From Aerococcus suis (GTDB taxonomy: Bacteria > Bacillota > Bacilli > Lactobacillales > Aerococcaceae), in contig NZ_FWXK01000004.1 of the NCBI RefSeq assembly GCF_900176325.1, forward strand, positions 79,723-143,722: a stretch of DNA of 64,000 bases, given 5' to 3'. The notes beneath the pieces were generated by a model, which saw only the letters and a list, made by a program, of their open reading frames with translations, was not told the origin of the DNA and ran no database searches. Each line of letters begins with the position of its first letter. Within the stretch, counting starts at the first letter, position 1. This document shows, one piece after another, positions 46,388 to 56,041 of this stretch. Position numbers and translations under genes: made by a program.

Positions 46388-47920
46388 TTAATCATTTTTC
46401 TTACGTGGACGAACAATAAATCCTAAGGCACTTAAGACAGTTCCTAGCATCATCCATGGTGTTGACTCACTAACACCCGTTGCTGGTAATGCATGATTTT
46501 CTTCAGTAGTCATCACTGGGGCACTAACCTCATCCGTGTCTACTGCCTCATCACTTGTCATCACTCGAACAGGAGTCACGTCTTTCTCAACGATTTCGTC
46601 TCCTTCTACGTATGGGTCTTTCACATACTCGCTACCAACTTCACCATTGATTTCAGTATTTGGTACTTCTTTCTCAATGATTTCGTCTCCTTCTACGTAT
46701 GGATCTTTCACATAGCCACTACCAAATTCATCATCGATTTCAGTATTTGGTACGTCTGTTTCGATGATTTCATCACCATCTACGTATGGATTTCCAACGT
46801 ACTCACTATGGAATTCTCCGTTTGCTGGAAGGTCGGTCACGTCTTTTTCAACGATTTCCTCTCCTTCTACATATGGATCTTTGACATACTCGCTACCGTT
46901 TGTTGGTTCATCTGGTAATACCGTTTGACTTAATCCAAATTCAGCAATAAAGTCATCTTCTGTCACGTCATCCATCACTAACCGTAAGCCATCAACTGCT
47001 TTGTCTTTAACATCAAATTGATAAATTTCTTCATCCCGAGTTGTTTGGCCGATTTCTTCCCATTCACCATTATTTCGAATGTAAACAGTAGCTGGTATGC
47101 GTCCAATAAAGAGTAGTGATTGCGCATCATTTACAGGTTCATCAAAAACTTGTTCAATCACGCCAGGTTGATCTTCTGATCTTAGTAATGGTGTATAGTT
47201 AGTTTGAATATCTTGGTCAAACATATTTTGTGCTGTTTTACCATGAGCACTTTGAATATTATCAATCGTTAAGCCCGTTTCGCCATAAACTGTTAATTCG
47301 CGAACTTGTAACCATTTATTGGTTTTAGCATTTGCTTCAATCGTTAAATATTGCCCTTGCATTGGTTCATGTAAGTCAATTTGGTTAACGGCATTGCCAT
47401 TAATTTTACCAATCGCTACGCGGTCACTACCATCTGCTTCCATACCAATGTAAACTGTCGCATCGGTTAACACGTCACTATTGCTTGCGGCAGTATCTGA
47501 TTTTCCTTGACGTAATACTACACGTTGAATCATTTGTGGCTTATCTAGAGCAATACGAATCCAATTGCCTTTTTCCGTATTTTGTTTACCCCAGAATTTC
47601 GTGTCAGTATTTCCATCTACCATATTTCCTGGTTGATTATTTCCATAAACTGGTAAATCAGTTGTCACTGTACCTTGGTACGCTTCAGGTATCAGATGAC
47701 TACCTAATAATTCCATTTCGTAATTAATAGAAGCATAAACATCTGCAACAAAGCGTTCGAAGAAGCCGTCACCGATTGTCGGTACAATTTGTAATTCATC
47801 TGTTCTTACTCCTGGTACAGCAGGTTTTTTAGCTTCTGCAACGTAGTTACCTAAAGCAACGATTTCATCTTCAATGCCTTTAATGTCTGGTGTTTGAATT
47901 AATTTTTCTAAAATATCCAT
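46388..47920 (-). pseudogene. LPxTG surface protein, N-terminal part lost (glycosidase remnant)
   Basis: 510 codons. No signal peptide: it starts MDILEKLIQTPDIKG. A discoidin-like module follows at about 100-210 (GNNQPGNMVDGNTDTKFWG, LQVRELTVYG), then a second beta module, then three and a half 29-residue acidic repeats (PYVEGDEIIEKEVPN type) and a sortase anchor LPATG, hydrophobic stretch and RPRKKND tail. The layout resembles the C-terminal end of GH84 beta-N-acetylglucosaminidases whose catalytic domain and signal are missing. It starts 5 bp after the truncated FNT gene and has no ribosome site, so it is probably the downstream half of a deletion. Confidence 0.8.
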
Positions 47921-47925
47921 ACCAG

Positions 47926-48459
47926 TTAAAGTCGCATTTGCCCAATAACCGCAATATTGACTAAAATATTCGCCAAAATGGCATCAACTATCATTACTGC
48001 TACTGGTTTGAAGACTTTACTAGCCACAGTCGTATATAATAAGGCGTCATGATTAATAGCTTGATACGGGGTACTCAAAGATAACAACCCAGCCGTAAAT
48101 AAACAGCCGATTAAATTACCAAGCGTACAAAGACCCAGAACTTTTAATCCTTGAGTCGTCCGAATACTTTTTTGCAAGACGCCACTGGTGAGAAACATCA
48201 TATTGGATGTCGCTAATTCTGCCTTCATCATGATAATAATCACCAATCCAACACCAAAAATCAATGCATTTAGTAGTTTACCTAGCGCTGATGCCTCCCC
48301 TGCAAAGTTCTGTGAGATATATAAACTCACAACTCCAGCTAACGTTAAATAAACACCAGCAAAAAAAGCCTTCATAACATAAGCTAGGGGATGATTCTGG
48401 TTCATCATGACTTTTTGTTTAGCGGCTTGTTGGATAGCTATTAATAAATCATTGTTCAT
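47926..48459 (-). pseudogene. Formate/nitrite transporter (FNT), C-terminus lost
   Basis: 177 codons from ATG 48459 (AGGAGG upstream). LAYVMKAFFAGVYLTLAG and GKLLNALIFGVGLVIIIMMKAELATSNMMF are FNT helices 1-2. Only four of the six helices remain; it stops after ILANILVNIAVIGQMRL, whereas family members have about 260-280 residues. It should not form a working pentameric channel. The break coincides with the 5' break of the surface protein. Confidence 0.82.
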
Positions 48460-48471
48460 CTCTTTCCTCCT

Positions 48472-48507
48472 ACTAAAAAGGCTGTGACCTGTTATGTCAC
48501 AGCCTTC
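48472..48507 (-). terminator. Terminator after hutH
   Basis: Perfect stem AAGGCTGTGAC/GTCACAGCCTT with a 7-nt loop and a T-run on the minus strand. Confidence 0.92.
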
Positions 48508-48543
48508 TATGCAAATCATTCTCTATTTGATAACAATCGTTAG

Positions 48544-50082
48544 TTACGCTAAATCTAATTCAATATCTTTCAACACTTTTTCGACTAATGAATGATCGTC
48601 GACTAATGCAGATACTTTATTGATTTCATCATAAATTTCGATATCTTTATCATTTTCAATAAATTCAGCATGTTCACGAACATAGTCGTAAGCAATACGT
48701 CCACCTTTACCAAGTTTATCTTCAACACCTTTAAGGTCGATTGCTTGGCAAGCTGCCATAATTTCGGTTGCGACAATCCGTTTCGCATTATTCACAATTT
48801 CTGCTGCATGACGAGCCGCAATGGTTCCCATAGACACAAAGTCTTCTTGGTTTTCGCAAGATGGAATGGAGTCAACTGAAGCTGGGTGGGCTAACACTTT
48901 ATTTTCAGATGCTAGAGCTGCTGCTGCGTATTGTGTAATCATATACCCTGAGTTTAAACCTGGGTTTTTCACTAAGAATGAAGGTAATCCACTTAATTGG
49001 TTATTAACAAGTCGTTCAATACGACGTTCAGAGACATTTCCAATTTCAGCAGCTGCGATTCCTAGGAAGTCAAATGGTTGGGCCATTGGTTCACCATGGA
49101 AGTTTCCTCCTGAAATAACACGTCCATCAGGTAAAATAATTGGATTATCTGTTACAGAGTTAATTTCAATTTCAACTTTTTGACGAACATATTCAATCCC
49201 ATCTTTACTTGCCCCATGAATTTGTGGAATACATCTTAAAGTATAAGCATCTTGTACATGTCCAGGTTCAGAATGTGTCGTGTTACCACTACCTTCTAGT
49301 AACGCCCGCATATTTTTAGCAGTTGCCATTTGTCCAGGTTGTGCTCTGATTTCATGGATTTCTGGTACAAACGCATCGGTTAATCCACCGTGCGCTTCAA
49401 TCGATAACGCACCCGCTACATCAGATAATTTTGCTAATGCTATCGCATCATAAGTTGCTAAGGCACCAACTGCGGTTAAGACAGTCGTTCCGTTAATTAA
49501 CGCTAACCCTTCTTTAGAAGCTAATTGAATAGGTGTCAATCCAGCTTTATCTAAAGCTTCTTTTCCTGACATCAATTCACCATCATAATAAGCACGACCT
49601 AGCCCAAGCATTGGCAATACCATATGAGATAATGGTGCTAAGTCCCCAGATGCTCCTAATGAACCTTTTTCAGGAATATGTGGGTGGACTTTATGATTGA
49701 TAAGATCGAGTAATGCTTTCACAGTACTTAAACGAATACCTGAAAAACCTTTTAATAGGGAGTTCACTCGAACTAACATAATGGCACGAACAACATCACG
49801 TGGGAAAGGTTCACCAAAGCCTGAGGAGTGGGTACGGATTAAGTTTTCTTGTAACTGTACCGTTTCTTCATCACTAACACTAACTTTTTGTAGTGAACCA
49901 AAACCGGTATTAATGCCGTACGCTGGTTCGCCAGATTTTTGAATCGTTTCGACAATTTCGCGTGATTTATTCACAGCTTCAACCGCTTCAGGAGCAATTT
50001 CCACTGGCGCATCGAAACGTGCAACTGCAACCACTTCATCGATTGTTAAATGATTACCATCTAATACAACTTTTTCTGACAT
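48544..50082 (-). CDS. hutH: Histidine ammonia-lyase
   Basis: 512 residues. The MIO prosthetic group forms from A144-S145-G146 in GSLGASGDLAPLSH. YGINTGFGSL (about 55-64) is the family signature. Converts L-histidine to urocanate and ammonia, the first step of the pathway encoded here. Last gene of the ftcD-fchA-fhs-permease-hutH run. Confidence 0.98.
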   Translation of the reverse strand: MSEKVVLDGNHLTIDEVVAVARFDAPVEIAPEAVEAVNKSREIVETIQKSGEPAYGINTGFGSLQKVSVSDEETVQLQENLIRTHSSGFGEPFPRDVVRAIMLVRVNSLLKGFSGIRLSTVKALLDLINHKVHPHIPEKGSLGASGDLAPLSHMVLPMLGLGRAYYDGELMSGKEALDKAGLTPIQLASKEGLALINGTTVLTAVGALATYDAIALAKLSDVAGALSIEAHGGLTDAFVPEIHEIRAQPGQMATAKNMRALLEGSGNTTHSEPGHVQDAYTLRCIPQIHGASKDGIEYVRQKVEIEINSVTDNPIILPDGRVISGGNFHGEPMAQPFDFLGIAAAEIGNVSERRIERLVNNQLSGLPSFLVKNPGLNSGYMITQYAAAALASENKVLAHPASVDSIPSCENQEDFVSMGTIAARHAAEIVNNAKRIVATEIMAACQAIDLKGVEDKLGKGGRIAYDYVREHAEFIENDKDIEIYDEINKVSALVDDHSLVEKVLKDIELDLA

Positions 50083-50113
50083 AACATAAACACTCCTTTA
50101 CAATTTTTATGTC

Positions 50114-51445
50114 TTAAGATGCTTTTTGCATAAAGAAATATAAAATACTTGAAATAACTAATCCAATTGCAGCAAAGACTAAGTTCATTGGGTTGGCAGC
50201 TAGTACCATCCATAAGCTGACAATAACGGCAATGACTGGAATAACTGGTCCACCTGGCACTTTGAAGGTTGGTTTTTCTAAACCAGTATGACCCGTTTTC
50301 ACTTTTTTACGTAAGACTAATACGGCTACTGCTGTTGGAATATATTGGAAGAAACGGAATACAACAGATAATTCTGCTAAAGATTCAAATGAACCGCTCC
50401 AAATCAAACCAATTGTTAAAATACCAGTGAAAATAATCGCTACAACTGGCGCACCATTTTTGTTTTGTCGACCTAATACTCGTGGTAACAAACCGTCTTC
50501 AGCAATCGCTGCTCCAAAACGTGGCACCATGATAGACTCTCCCATATTCAATCCGAAGACTGAGACAACTGCTCCAATTGAAATAATCCAGAAACCAATT
50601 GGTCCAATCATCATTCGGAAGGCATCATGAACGGGTGCATCAGATTGTAAAATTCCACGTCCTAACATCGCAATCGTTCCAGCAATAATTAAAATATAAA
50701 TTGTTGCCACTATTGTGTTAGCAGAAACAATCGCTTTTGGAACGTTTCGTTTCGGATTTTGCATTTCACCAGCAACGTTAGGCAACGTTTCAAATCCGAT
50801 AAACGCATAGAATACCGTTAGAGCTGTTGAAGCTAGGGCTCCTGATAAGCTTAAATCCGGATTCAACTGTAAAAATGGGGTGAAGTTGCCATTATCGAAT
50901 CCACCTTTTAAGAAAAAGATTGATAGGAACCCGAAGGCAATAATTGGAATTAACTTCGCAATTGTGACGGTAATCGTAAGGATTTTAGATGTTTTAATCC
51001 CAAATAAGTTCATAGCAGAGAACGCCACAATAAGTAACGTCGAAATAAATTTATCCCAACCAGTTAACGCAGGAATAGCTGTTACTAATAAGGAAGAAAA
51101 ACCTACTGCCATCGCTGCCCAAGCTAGTACCATTACGAACCAACCGAGGACACCGACAACAAACGCCACATAATTACCAAACGCTTCCTTCGTATATTGA
51201 TAAGCTCCACCATTTTTATCAAAATAACCAGCCGCTTCAGCAAAACAAATCGCTAGTAATAAAACTAAAATTGCTGAAATCGCCATAGCAACTAGGGATG
51301 CTGGTCCTAAATCTTGATAAATCGTTCGAGGTAATAAGAAAATACCTGATCCAATAACGGCATTAATTCCGTATAATGTTGCTCCACTGAGGGAGAACTT
51401 GTCACTCTCTTTTACATGTACATCTTCTTTCTTTACTGTCTCCAT
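50114..51445 (-). CDS. APC-family amino acid permease, probably for histidine
   Basis: 443 residues, about 12 transmembrane helices. N-terminal helix 1 motif YGINAVIGSGIFLLP and FYAFIGFETLPNVAGEMQNPKR are APC landmarks. Substrate specificity cannot be read from sequence; its place between fhs and hutH suggests histidine uptake. GGAGG precedes the ATG. Confidence 0.88.
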   Translation of the reverse strand: METVKKEDVHVKESDKFSLSGATLYGINAVIGSGIFLLPRTIYQDLGPASLVAMAISAILVLLLAICFAEAAGYFDKNGGAYQYTKEAFGNYVAFVVGVLGWFVMVLAWAAMAVGFSSLLVTAIPALTGWDKFISTLLIVAFSAMNLFGIKTSKILTITVTIAKLIPIIAFGFLSIFFLKGGFDNGNFTPFLQLNPDLSLSGALASTALTVFYAFIGFETLPNVAGEMQNPKRNVPKAIVSANTIVATIYILIIAGTIAMLGRGILQSDAPVHDAFRMMIGPIGFWIISIGAVVSVFGLNMGESIMVPRFGAAIAEDGLLPRVLGRQNKNGAPVVAIIFTGILTIGLIWSGSFESLAELSVVFRFFQYIPTAVAVLVLRKKVKTGHTGLEKPTFKVPGGPVIPVIAVIVSLWMVLAANPMNLVFAAIGLVISSILYFFMQKAS

Positions 51446-51529
51446 AATAATCCTCCTGGCATCTCACTACCACGTGATGATTTCTCGGATAATAGGCATT
51501 TATTGAGACGTCATCACCCAATTTTAGGT

Positions 51530-51599
51530 ACAAAAATAGCGTCCTAAGCACTCAAGTAGGAGTTATGTTATCTATCCATCTTGTGGTGGTTAGAACGCT
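51530..51599 (-). promoter_or_regulatory. Attenuator-like stem-loop between fhs and the permease
   Basis: TTAGAACGCT (51590-51599) pairs with AGCGTCCTAA (51538-51547), one G-U, followed on the minus strand by ATTTTTG. The 42-nt loop contains a smaller CAAG/CTTG pairing. It could be a terminator for fhs or a regulated leader of permease-hutH; the rest of the 180-bp gap shows a GTGATGA/TCATCAC dyad but no clear promoter. Confidence 0.5.
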
Positions 51600-51626
51600 G
51601 ATACCTTCTACAACATATTGTATATA

Positions 51627-53303
51627 TTAGAATAGACCTGTAATATTACCGTCGGCATCAATATCAATTTTTTCTGCTGCTGGGACTTTTGGTAATCCAG
51701 GCATTGTCATCACATCACCTGTTAAAGCAACAATAAAACCAGCTCCTGCTGAAACTTTAAGCTCCCGTACTTTGACATTAAAGCCAGTCGGTGCACTTAG
51801 TAAGTTTTTATCATCAGAGAAGGAATATTGTGTTTTTGCCATACAAATTGGGAGATGTCCTAACCCAATATCTTCAATTTTTTTCATTTGTTTTTTCGCA
51901 GCTTTAGTTAAGACGGCTTTATCACCACGATAAATATTTTGGACAATTTTATTTAATTTTTCTTCGATAGAATCTTCTAATTCGTAAGCATACTTGAAGT
52001 CATTTGGTTGTTCGGCTAATTCAACAACTTTATTTGCTAAATCAACACCACCGGCACCACCGTTTGCCCAAACATCTGATAACACAACATCAACATCATA
52101 TTCTTTAACGGCTTGATCAACGGCTTCTAATTCCGCTTCTGTATCAGTAGGGAATTTATTGATAGCAACAACTACTGGTAAGCCATAGACATTTTTAATA
52201 TTGTCAATATGGCGAAGTAAGTTTGGTAGCCCATCTTTTACAGCCTGAACATTTTCCGTATTTAAATCATTTTTAGCAACCCCACCATGAAGTTTTAGTG
52301 CCCGAACAGTAGCAACTAAGACAACAGCTGATGGTTTAATATCTGCTTCACGACATTTAATATCTAAGAATTTTTCAGCACCTAAATCAGCACCGAATCC
52401 TCCTTCAGTGATCGCATAATCACCATATTTTAATGCTAATTTAGTAGCTAAAATCGAGTTACATCCATGAGCGATATTCGCAAATGGTCCCCCGTGAATG
52501 AAAGCAGGAGTATGTTCTAGTGTTTGTACTAAGTTTGGTTTAATCGCATCTTTTAATAGTGCGGTCATGGCTCCCGCTGCTTTTAAGTCACGAGCAGTTA
52601 CTGGTTCGCCATCGTAGTTATAACCAATAATGATATTGCCGATTTTTTCTTTTAAATCACTAATATCATTGGCTAAACATAACGCTGCCATTACTTCAGA
52701 GGCAACAACGATGTCATAACCATCTTGACGAGCAAACCCATTGGCATGTTTTCCTAAACCATCAACAATTTCACGTAATTGACGGTCATTCATATCGACA
52801 ACACGTTTCCAAGTAATGTTACGTGGGTCAATATGTAACTCATTACCTTGGTGAATATGGTTATCAATCATTGCCGCTAATAGGTTATTTGCGGCACCAA
52901 TAGCATGGAAATCACCAGTAAAATGAAGGTTAATATCTTCCATTGGGATAACTTGAGCATGACCTCCACCAGTAGCTCCACCTTTAACCCCAAACACTGG
53001 ACCTAACGATGGTTCACGAACAGCAACGACCGCTTTTTTACCAATATGAGAAAGCGCATCGGCTAACCCAACTGAAGTCGTCGTTTTTCCTTCTCCCGCT
53101 GCTGTTGGTGTAATTGCTGTTACTAAAATTAGTTTTCCTTCTTCATTTTTTTTAAAGGTTTTAGGGTCCACTTCAATTTTAGCTTTGTAGTTCCCATACA
53201 ATGATAAATCAGATGCTGGAATCCCTAATTCATCAGCAATTTCAGTGACTGGTTTTGGTTCTACTTGTTTTGCAATTTCAATATCGGAAAGAATTTCTGT
53301 CAT
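51627..53303 (-). CDS. fhs: Formate-tetrahydrofolate ligase
   Basis: 558 residues, full length, with P-loop [12 protein letters not shown] at 65-76. Reversibly joins formate to THF at the cost of ATP. In a histidine cluster it probably runs backwards, making ATP and formate from 10-formyl-THF. FolD-type steps linking methenyl- and formyl-THF are not in the window. Confidence 0.97.
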   Translation of the reverse strand: MTEILSDIEIAKQVEPKPVTEIADELGIPASDLSLYGNYKAKIEVDPKTFKKNEEGKLILVTAITPTAAGEGKTTTSVGLADALSHIGKKAVVAVREPSLGPVFGVKGGATGGGHAQVIPMEDINLHFTGDFHAIGAANNLLAAMIDNHIHQGNELHIDPRNITWKRVVDMNDRQLREIVDGLGKHANGFARQDGYDIVVASEVMAALCLANDISDLKEKIGNIIIGYNYDGEPVTARDLKAAGAMTALLKDAIKPNLVQTLEHTPAFIHGGPFANIAHGCNSILATKLALKYGDYAITEGGFGADLGAEKFLDIKCREADIKPSAVVLVATVRALKLHGGVAKNDLNTENVQAVKDGLPNLLRHIDNIKNVYGLPVVVAINKFPTDTEAELEAVDQAVKEYDVDVVLSDVWANGGAGGVDLANKVVELAEQPNDFKYAYELEDSIEEKLNKIVQNIYRGDKAVLTKAAKKQMKKIEDIGLGHLPICMAKTQYSFSDDKNLLSAPTGFNVKVRELKVSAGAGFIVALTGDVMTMPGLPKVPAAEKIDIDADGNITGLF

Positions 53304-53324
53304 AATGTCATAACACCCCCTGAG

Positions 53325-53954
53325 TTATTTCAAATCATTGACAATCGCTGTATAGATTTTTTCGGCTAATTCTTCTCCTTTAGCCAAATAATCTTCAGCT
53401 TTTTGCCGGTTTTCAGAAACAAATGCGTCATCTTTGATACCTGGTAAGTTAATCAAGACATTTAAGTAAGCGCCTTTTAACCCAGCATTTAAGTTTAAGG
53501 CAGCGACTCCTAAGTCTGAAGCCGCATTTGTATTTGATTTACCCACTGCTTGATGCGTAATTTCTAAAGCATCAACAGCTAAGCTCATCATTTCTAACGG
53601 TGTTTTAGCAGCGCCTTTTAACGCATTGGACATCGCTTGTTTGCGTTCGGCTTTTTCTTCATCAGTTGATTTCGGCATACTGAATACAGCAGAAACATCA
53701 TTAAAGGCTTCGGTATCTTTGTCAATTGCTACTAATAAGTCTTCACGCAATTGAACAGCTTTTTCGTGGATACCTTTTAATTTATCTTCGTATTCCGCGT
53801 ATTTTTTCTTCCCAATCGTGAGGTTCATCACCATCTCTGTTAATGCGACCCCTTGTGTCGCCGCTAGAGCTGAAGCTGATCCGCCACCAGGTGCAGGCGC
53901 ATCACTACCTAATGTTTCTGCAAACTCTTTTAAATTTAATTCAACTAATTTCAT
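53325..53954 (-). CDS. fchA: Formimidoyltetrahydrofolate cyclodeaminase
   Basis: 209 residues from ATG 53954 (GGAGG upstream). Begins KLVELNLKEFAETLGSDAPAP followed by GGGSASALAA, the FTCD-C family folate-binding loop. Turns 5-formimino-THF into 5,10-methenyl-THF and ammonia. Located 10 bp after ftcD. Confidence 0.95.
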   Translation of the reverse strand: MKLVELNLKEFAETLGSDAPAPGGGSASALAATQGVALTEMVMNLTIGKKKYAEYEDKLKGIHEKAVQLREDLLVAIDKDTEAFNDVSAVFSMPKSTDEEKAERKQAMSNALKGAAKTPLEMMSLAVDALEITHQAVGKSNTNAASDLGVAALNLNAGLKGAYLNVLINLPGIKDDAFVSENRQKAEDYLAKGEELAEKIYTAIVNDLK

Positions 53955-53964
53955 AAGCCACCTC

Positions 53965-54864
53965 CTAGTTAATAATATGGTTTTCAATCACTTGTTTATT
54001 GAAATCAAAGTCTTCTACTTGTAAGTAGTATTCTGCAACATCTGTCATAGCTTTTGCAGGTAATAAACCAATGATTTCTGAACCGATAATATTGACACCA
54101 TAACGAGCAGCTTCGAAACGAATGGTTTCAAACGTCCGGTAAAGAGGTAATTTTTCGAAGTTGACCATATTCATTGATACTTGCGCAATATTGCGATCTT
54201 CAAGCATTAAGCCAATACCTTTACAATATTTGAATCCGCCACTAGAACCACGAACCACTTTCGCAATTTTTTTCGCAATATCAACATTATCTGTATCTAA
54301 GTTCACATTAAAGGCCACTAATGGCATCCGAGCAGAAACCCCTGTAATACCAGCAGTTGGATGGATTTTACGTTCCCCAAAGTCTGGTGCCCATTCTTCT
54401 TCTTTTAGTTTTTCTGGCATTCCTTCAAATTGACCTTTACGTACCTTAGCCAAGTTTTTACGATGAGGGGCACTCGCAGATTCTTCATATAAAAAGATTG
54501 GAATATCTAATTCATCGTAAATTCGTTTACCGACTTTTTTAGAAATTTCTACACATTCTTCCATTGAAATATCTTTAATTGGCACAAATGGCACAACGTC
54601 TGTCGCACCCATACGTGGATGCCCACCTTCATGTTTTGTCATATCAATATGGTCTCTAGCATATTTAACCAATTGGAAGGCGACTTCTTGAATGGATTCT
54701 TCATCTCCGACTAAAGTCACAACAGTTCGGTTATGACTTTCATCTGGTGAATAGTCTAATAATGTCACGCCTGGAACAGATTTTGCTGTATCAACTAACC
54801 CTTGAATAACTTCCTGATTTCGTCCTTCAGAAAAGTTGGGAATACATTCAACAATTTTTGCCAT
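53965..54864 (-). CDS. ftcD: Glutamate formimidoyltransferase
   Basis: 299 residues from ATG 54864 (AGGAG upstream). IVECIPNFSEGRNQEVI is the family start; HEGGHPRMGATDVVPF carries the catalytic His. Moves the formimino group of formiminoglutamate to THF, giving glutamate. It replaces hutG, which is absent. First gene of its transcript. Confidence 0.96.
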   Translation of the reverse strand: MAKIVECIPNFSEGRNQEVIQGLVDTAKSVPGVTLLDYSPDESHNRTVVTLVGDEESIQEVAFQLVKYARDHIDMTKHEGGHPRMGATDVVPFVPIKDISMEECVEISKKVGKRIYDELDIPIFLYEESASAPHRKNLAKVRKGQFEGMPEKLKEEEWAPDFGERKIHPTAGITGVSARMPLVAFNVNLDTDNVDIAKKIAKVVRGSSGGFKYCKGIGLMLEDRNIAQVSMNMVNFEKLPLYRTFETIRFEAARYGVNIIGSEIIGLLPAKAMTDVAEYYLQVEDFDFNKQVIENHIIN

Positions 54865-54940
54865 AATAACACTCCTATACTTAAATTCCGTATTAACCTT
54901 TCCTATCAAACCAATTGATTGACACCGCTTTCACACCTAT

Positions 54941-54969
54941 AGATTATCAAGTTATGAATTCACTGTCAA
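54941..54969 (-). promoter_or_regulatory. ftcD operon promoter
   Basis: Minus strand TTGACA (54969-54964) with either GATAAT at 15 bp or TAATCT at 17 bp. Confidence 0.6.
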
Positions 54970-54994
54970 TTTCACAAAAATACACAATAAGTAA

Positions 54995-55027
54995 TAAAAG
55001 ATGAGAAGCTATTTTCTCATCTTTTTG
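54995..55027. terminator. Bidirectional terminator upstream of ftcD
   Basis: AAAGATGAGAA (54997-55007) pairs with TTCTCATCTTT (55014-55024), 6-nt loop, T-runs both ways. Probably ends the regulator transcript. Confidence 0.88.
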
Positions 55028-55061
55028 AGGTTATTCCGAATCCAAACGTTAACGCTCTTAT

Positions 55062-55091
55062 TTTAGACGAATTTTAGACAAAATGTGAGAC
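55062..55091 (+). repeat. TTTAGAC direct repeats, 11-bp period, downstream of the regulator gene
   Basis: TTTAGAC at 55062-55068 and again at 55073-55079, with a weaker GTGAGAC at 55085-55091. Same heptamer and period as in the hutU/hutI promoter region. No gene starts from this side; the rest of 55028-55270 is AT-rich and holds only a weak AATAACC/GGTTATT hairpin. Confidence 0.5.
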
Positions 55092-55270
55092 GAAACCTTT
55101 TAAATCCGTAAAAAATAACTTCCCCTACTTTATACCATATAAAACATACAAATGCGAATATCTCGATAATTCTTTAATTATTTATGAATAACCTTTTTAA
55201 CTTAGACGGTTATTTGATGTTTTTATCATTTAAAACGATATAAAATTAATTCAAATTTTATCTTTCTCAT

Positions 55271-56041
55271 TTATTTTTTAATGTTACTGAACAGCACTTT
55301 TCGTTCATACGCATCTCGATAAGGCGATAGATTTTTCTCTGCCTGTTCAATATAAAAGTCTTCTTCCTTAGAATCCAGTAAACTTTTAGCGGTGCCAGAT
55401 AACAATTGTGCGGTTTCTTCATTAACGAGTATCATTGCTTTCAACCAATAAAGGATGCCTCGATCACGCTTATTCGCTTTTGATAATGGTTTTAGAAACT
55501 CCTGACACGCCACTAAATGGTGGTAGCCTTTATCGACATCTCCAAGGAATAAGCTATTAATTGCAATAAACGCAAGTAACTGTGGCCGTCGCCAAAAGAA
55601 ATTTAAATTTTTAGAAACCGCTAATGCGCGATCTAAGTAAGTTTGTGCTGCTTGATAATCCCCAATCGCAAATAGGGCAATTCCCATATCTAACGATAAA
55701 ACCACATCTGATGACGGAATATCTTTCCCTTTAATATAATCGAGAGCCACTTCTTGAAGCGCAATCGATTCGGTATAATTTTCTCGAATTAAGGCAATCT
55801 CTGATAAATAGTCGTAAGCAGCAGCTAAATTTATCGCATATTTTGTTTCTAACGCTGGATTGATGGTTAGCATTTTAATGGATTCTTTTAAATGCGCTTC
55901 GGCTAACGATATCTCTCCGACCATAATTTCTTGCAGCCCTTTAAGCCGTAAAATCACACCAATTGATTCATAATCATTTAATTGAACCGCTAAATCAAAA
56001 GCAAATTGAACGTAATGTTGCATATCTTCCGGTTTATTCAT
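55271..56041 (-). pseudogene. C-terminal TPR part of the split BTAD regulator
   Basis: 256 codons of tetratricopeptide-type helical repeats (SEIALIRENYTESIALQEVAL, GIALFAIGDYQAAQTYLDRAL, INSLFLGDVDKGYHHL). It starts directly at the codon after the TAA of the upstream frame, in the same frame, and the ATG has no ribosome site. It is therefore the tail of the same gene rather than an independent protein. Confidence 0.85.

Noticed and set aside
46493..46918. 141-codon frame antisense to the surface protein repeats
   Set aside because: Its repetitive Phe/Tyr-rich translation is the complement of the 29-residue repeats; no ribosome site.
51446..51626. HutP-type antiterminator
   Set aside because: No array of spaced UAG triplets and no hutP gene in the window.
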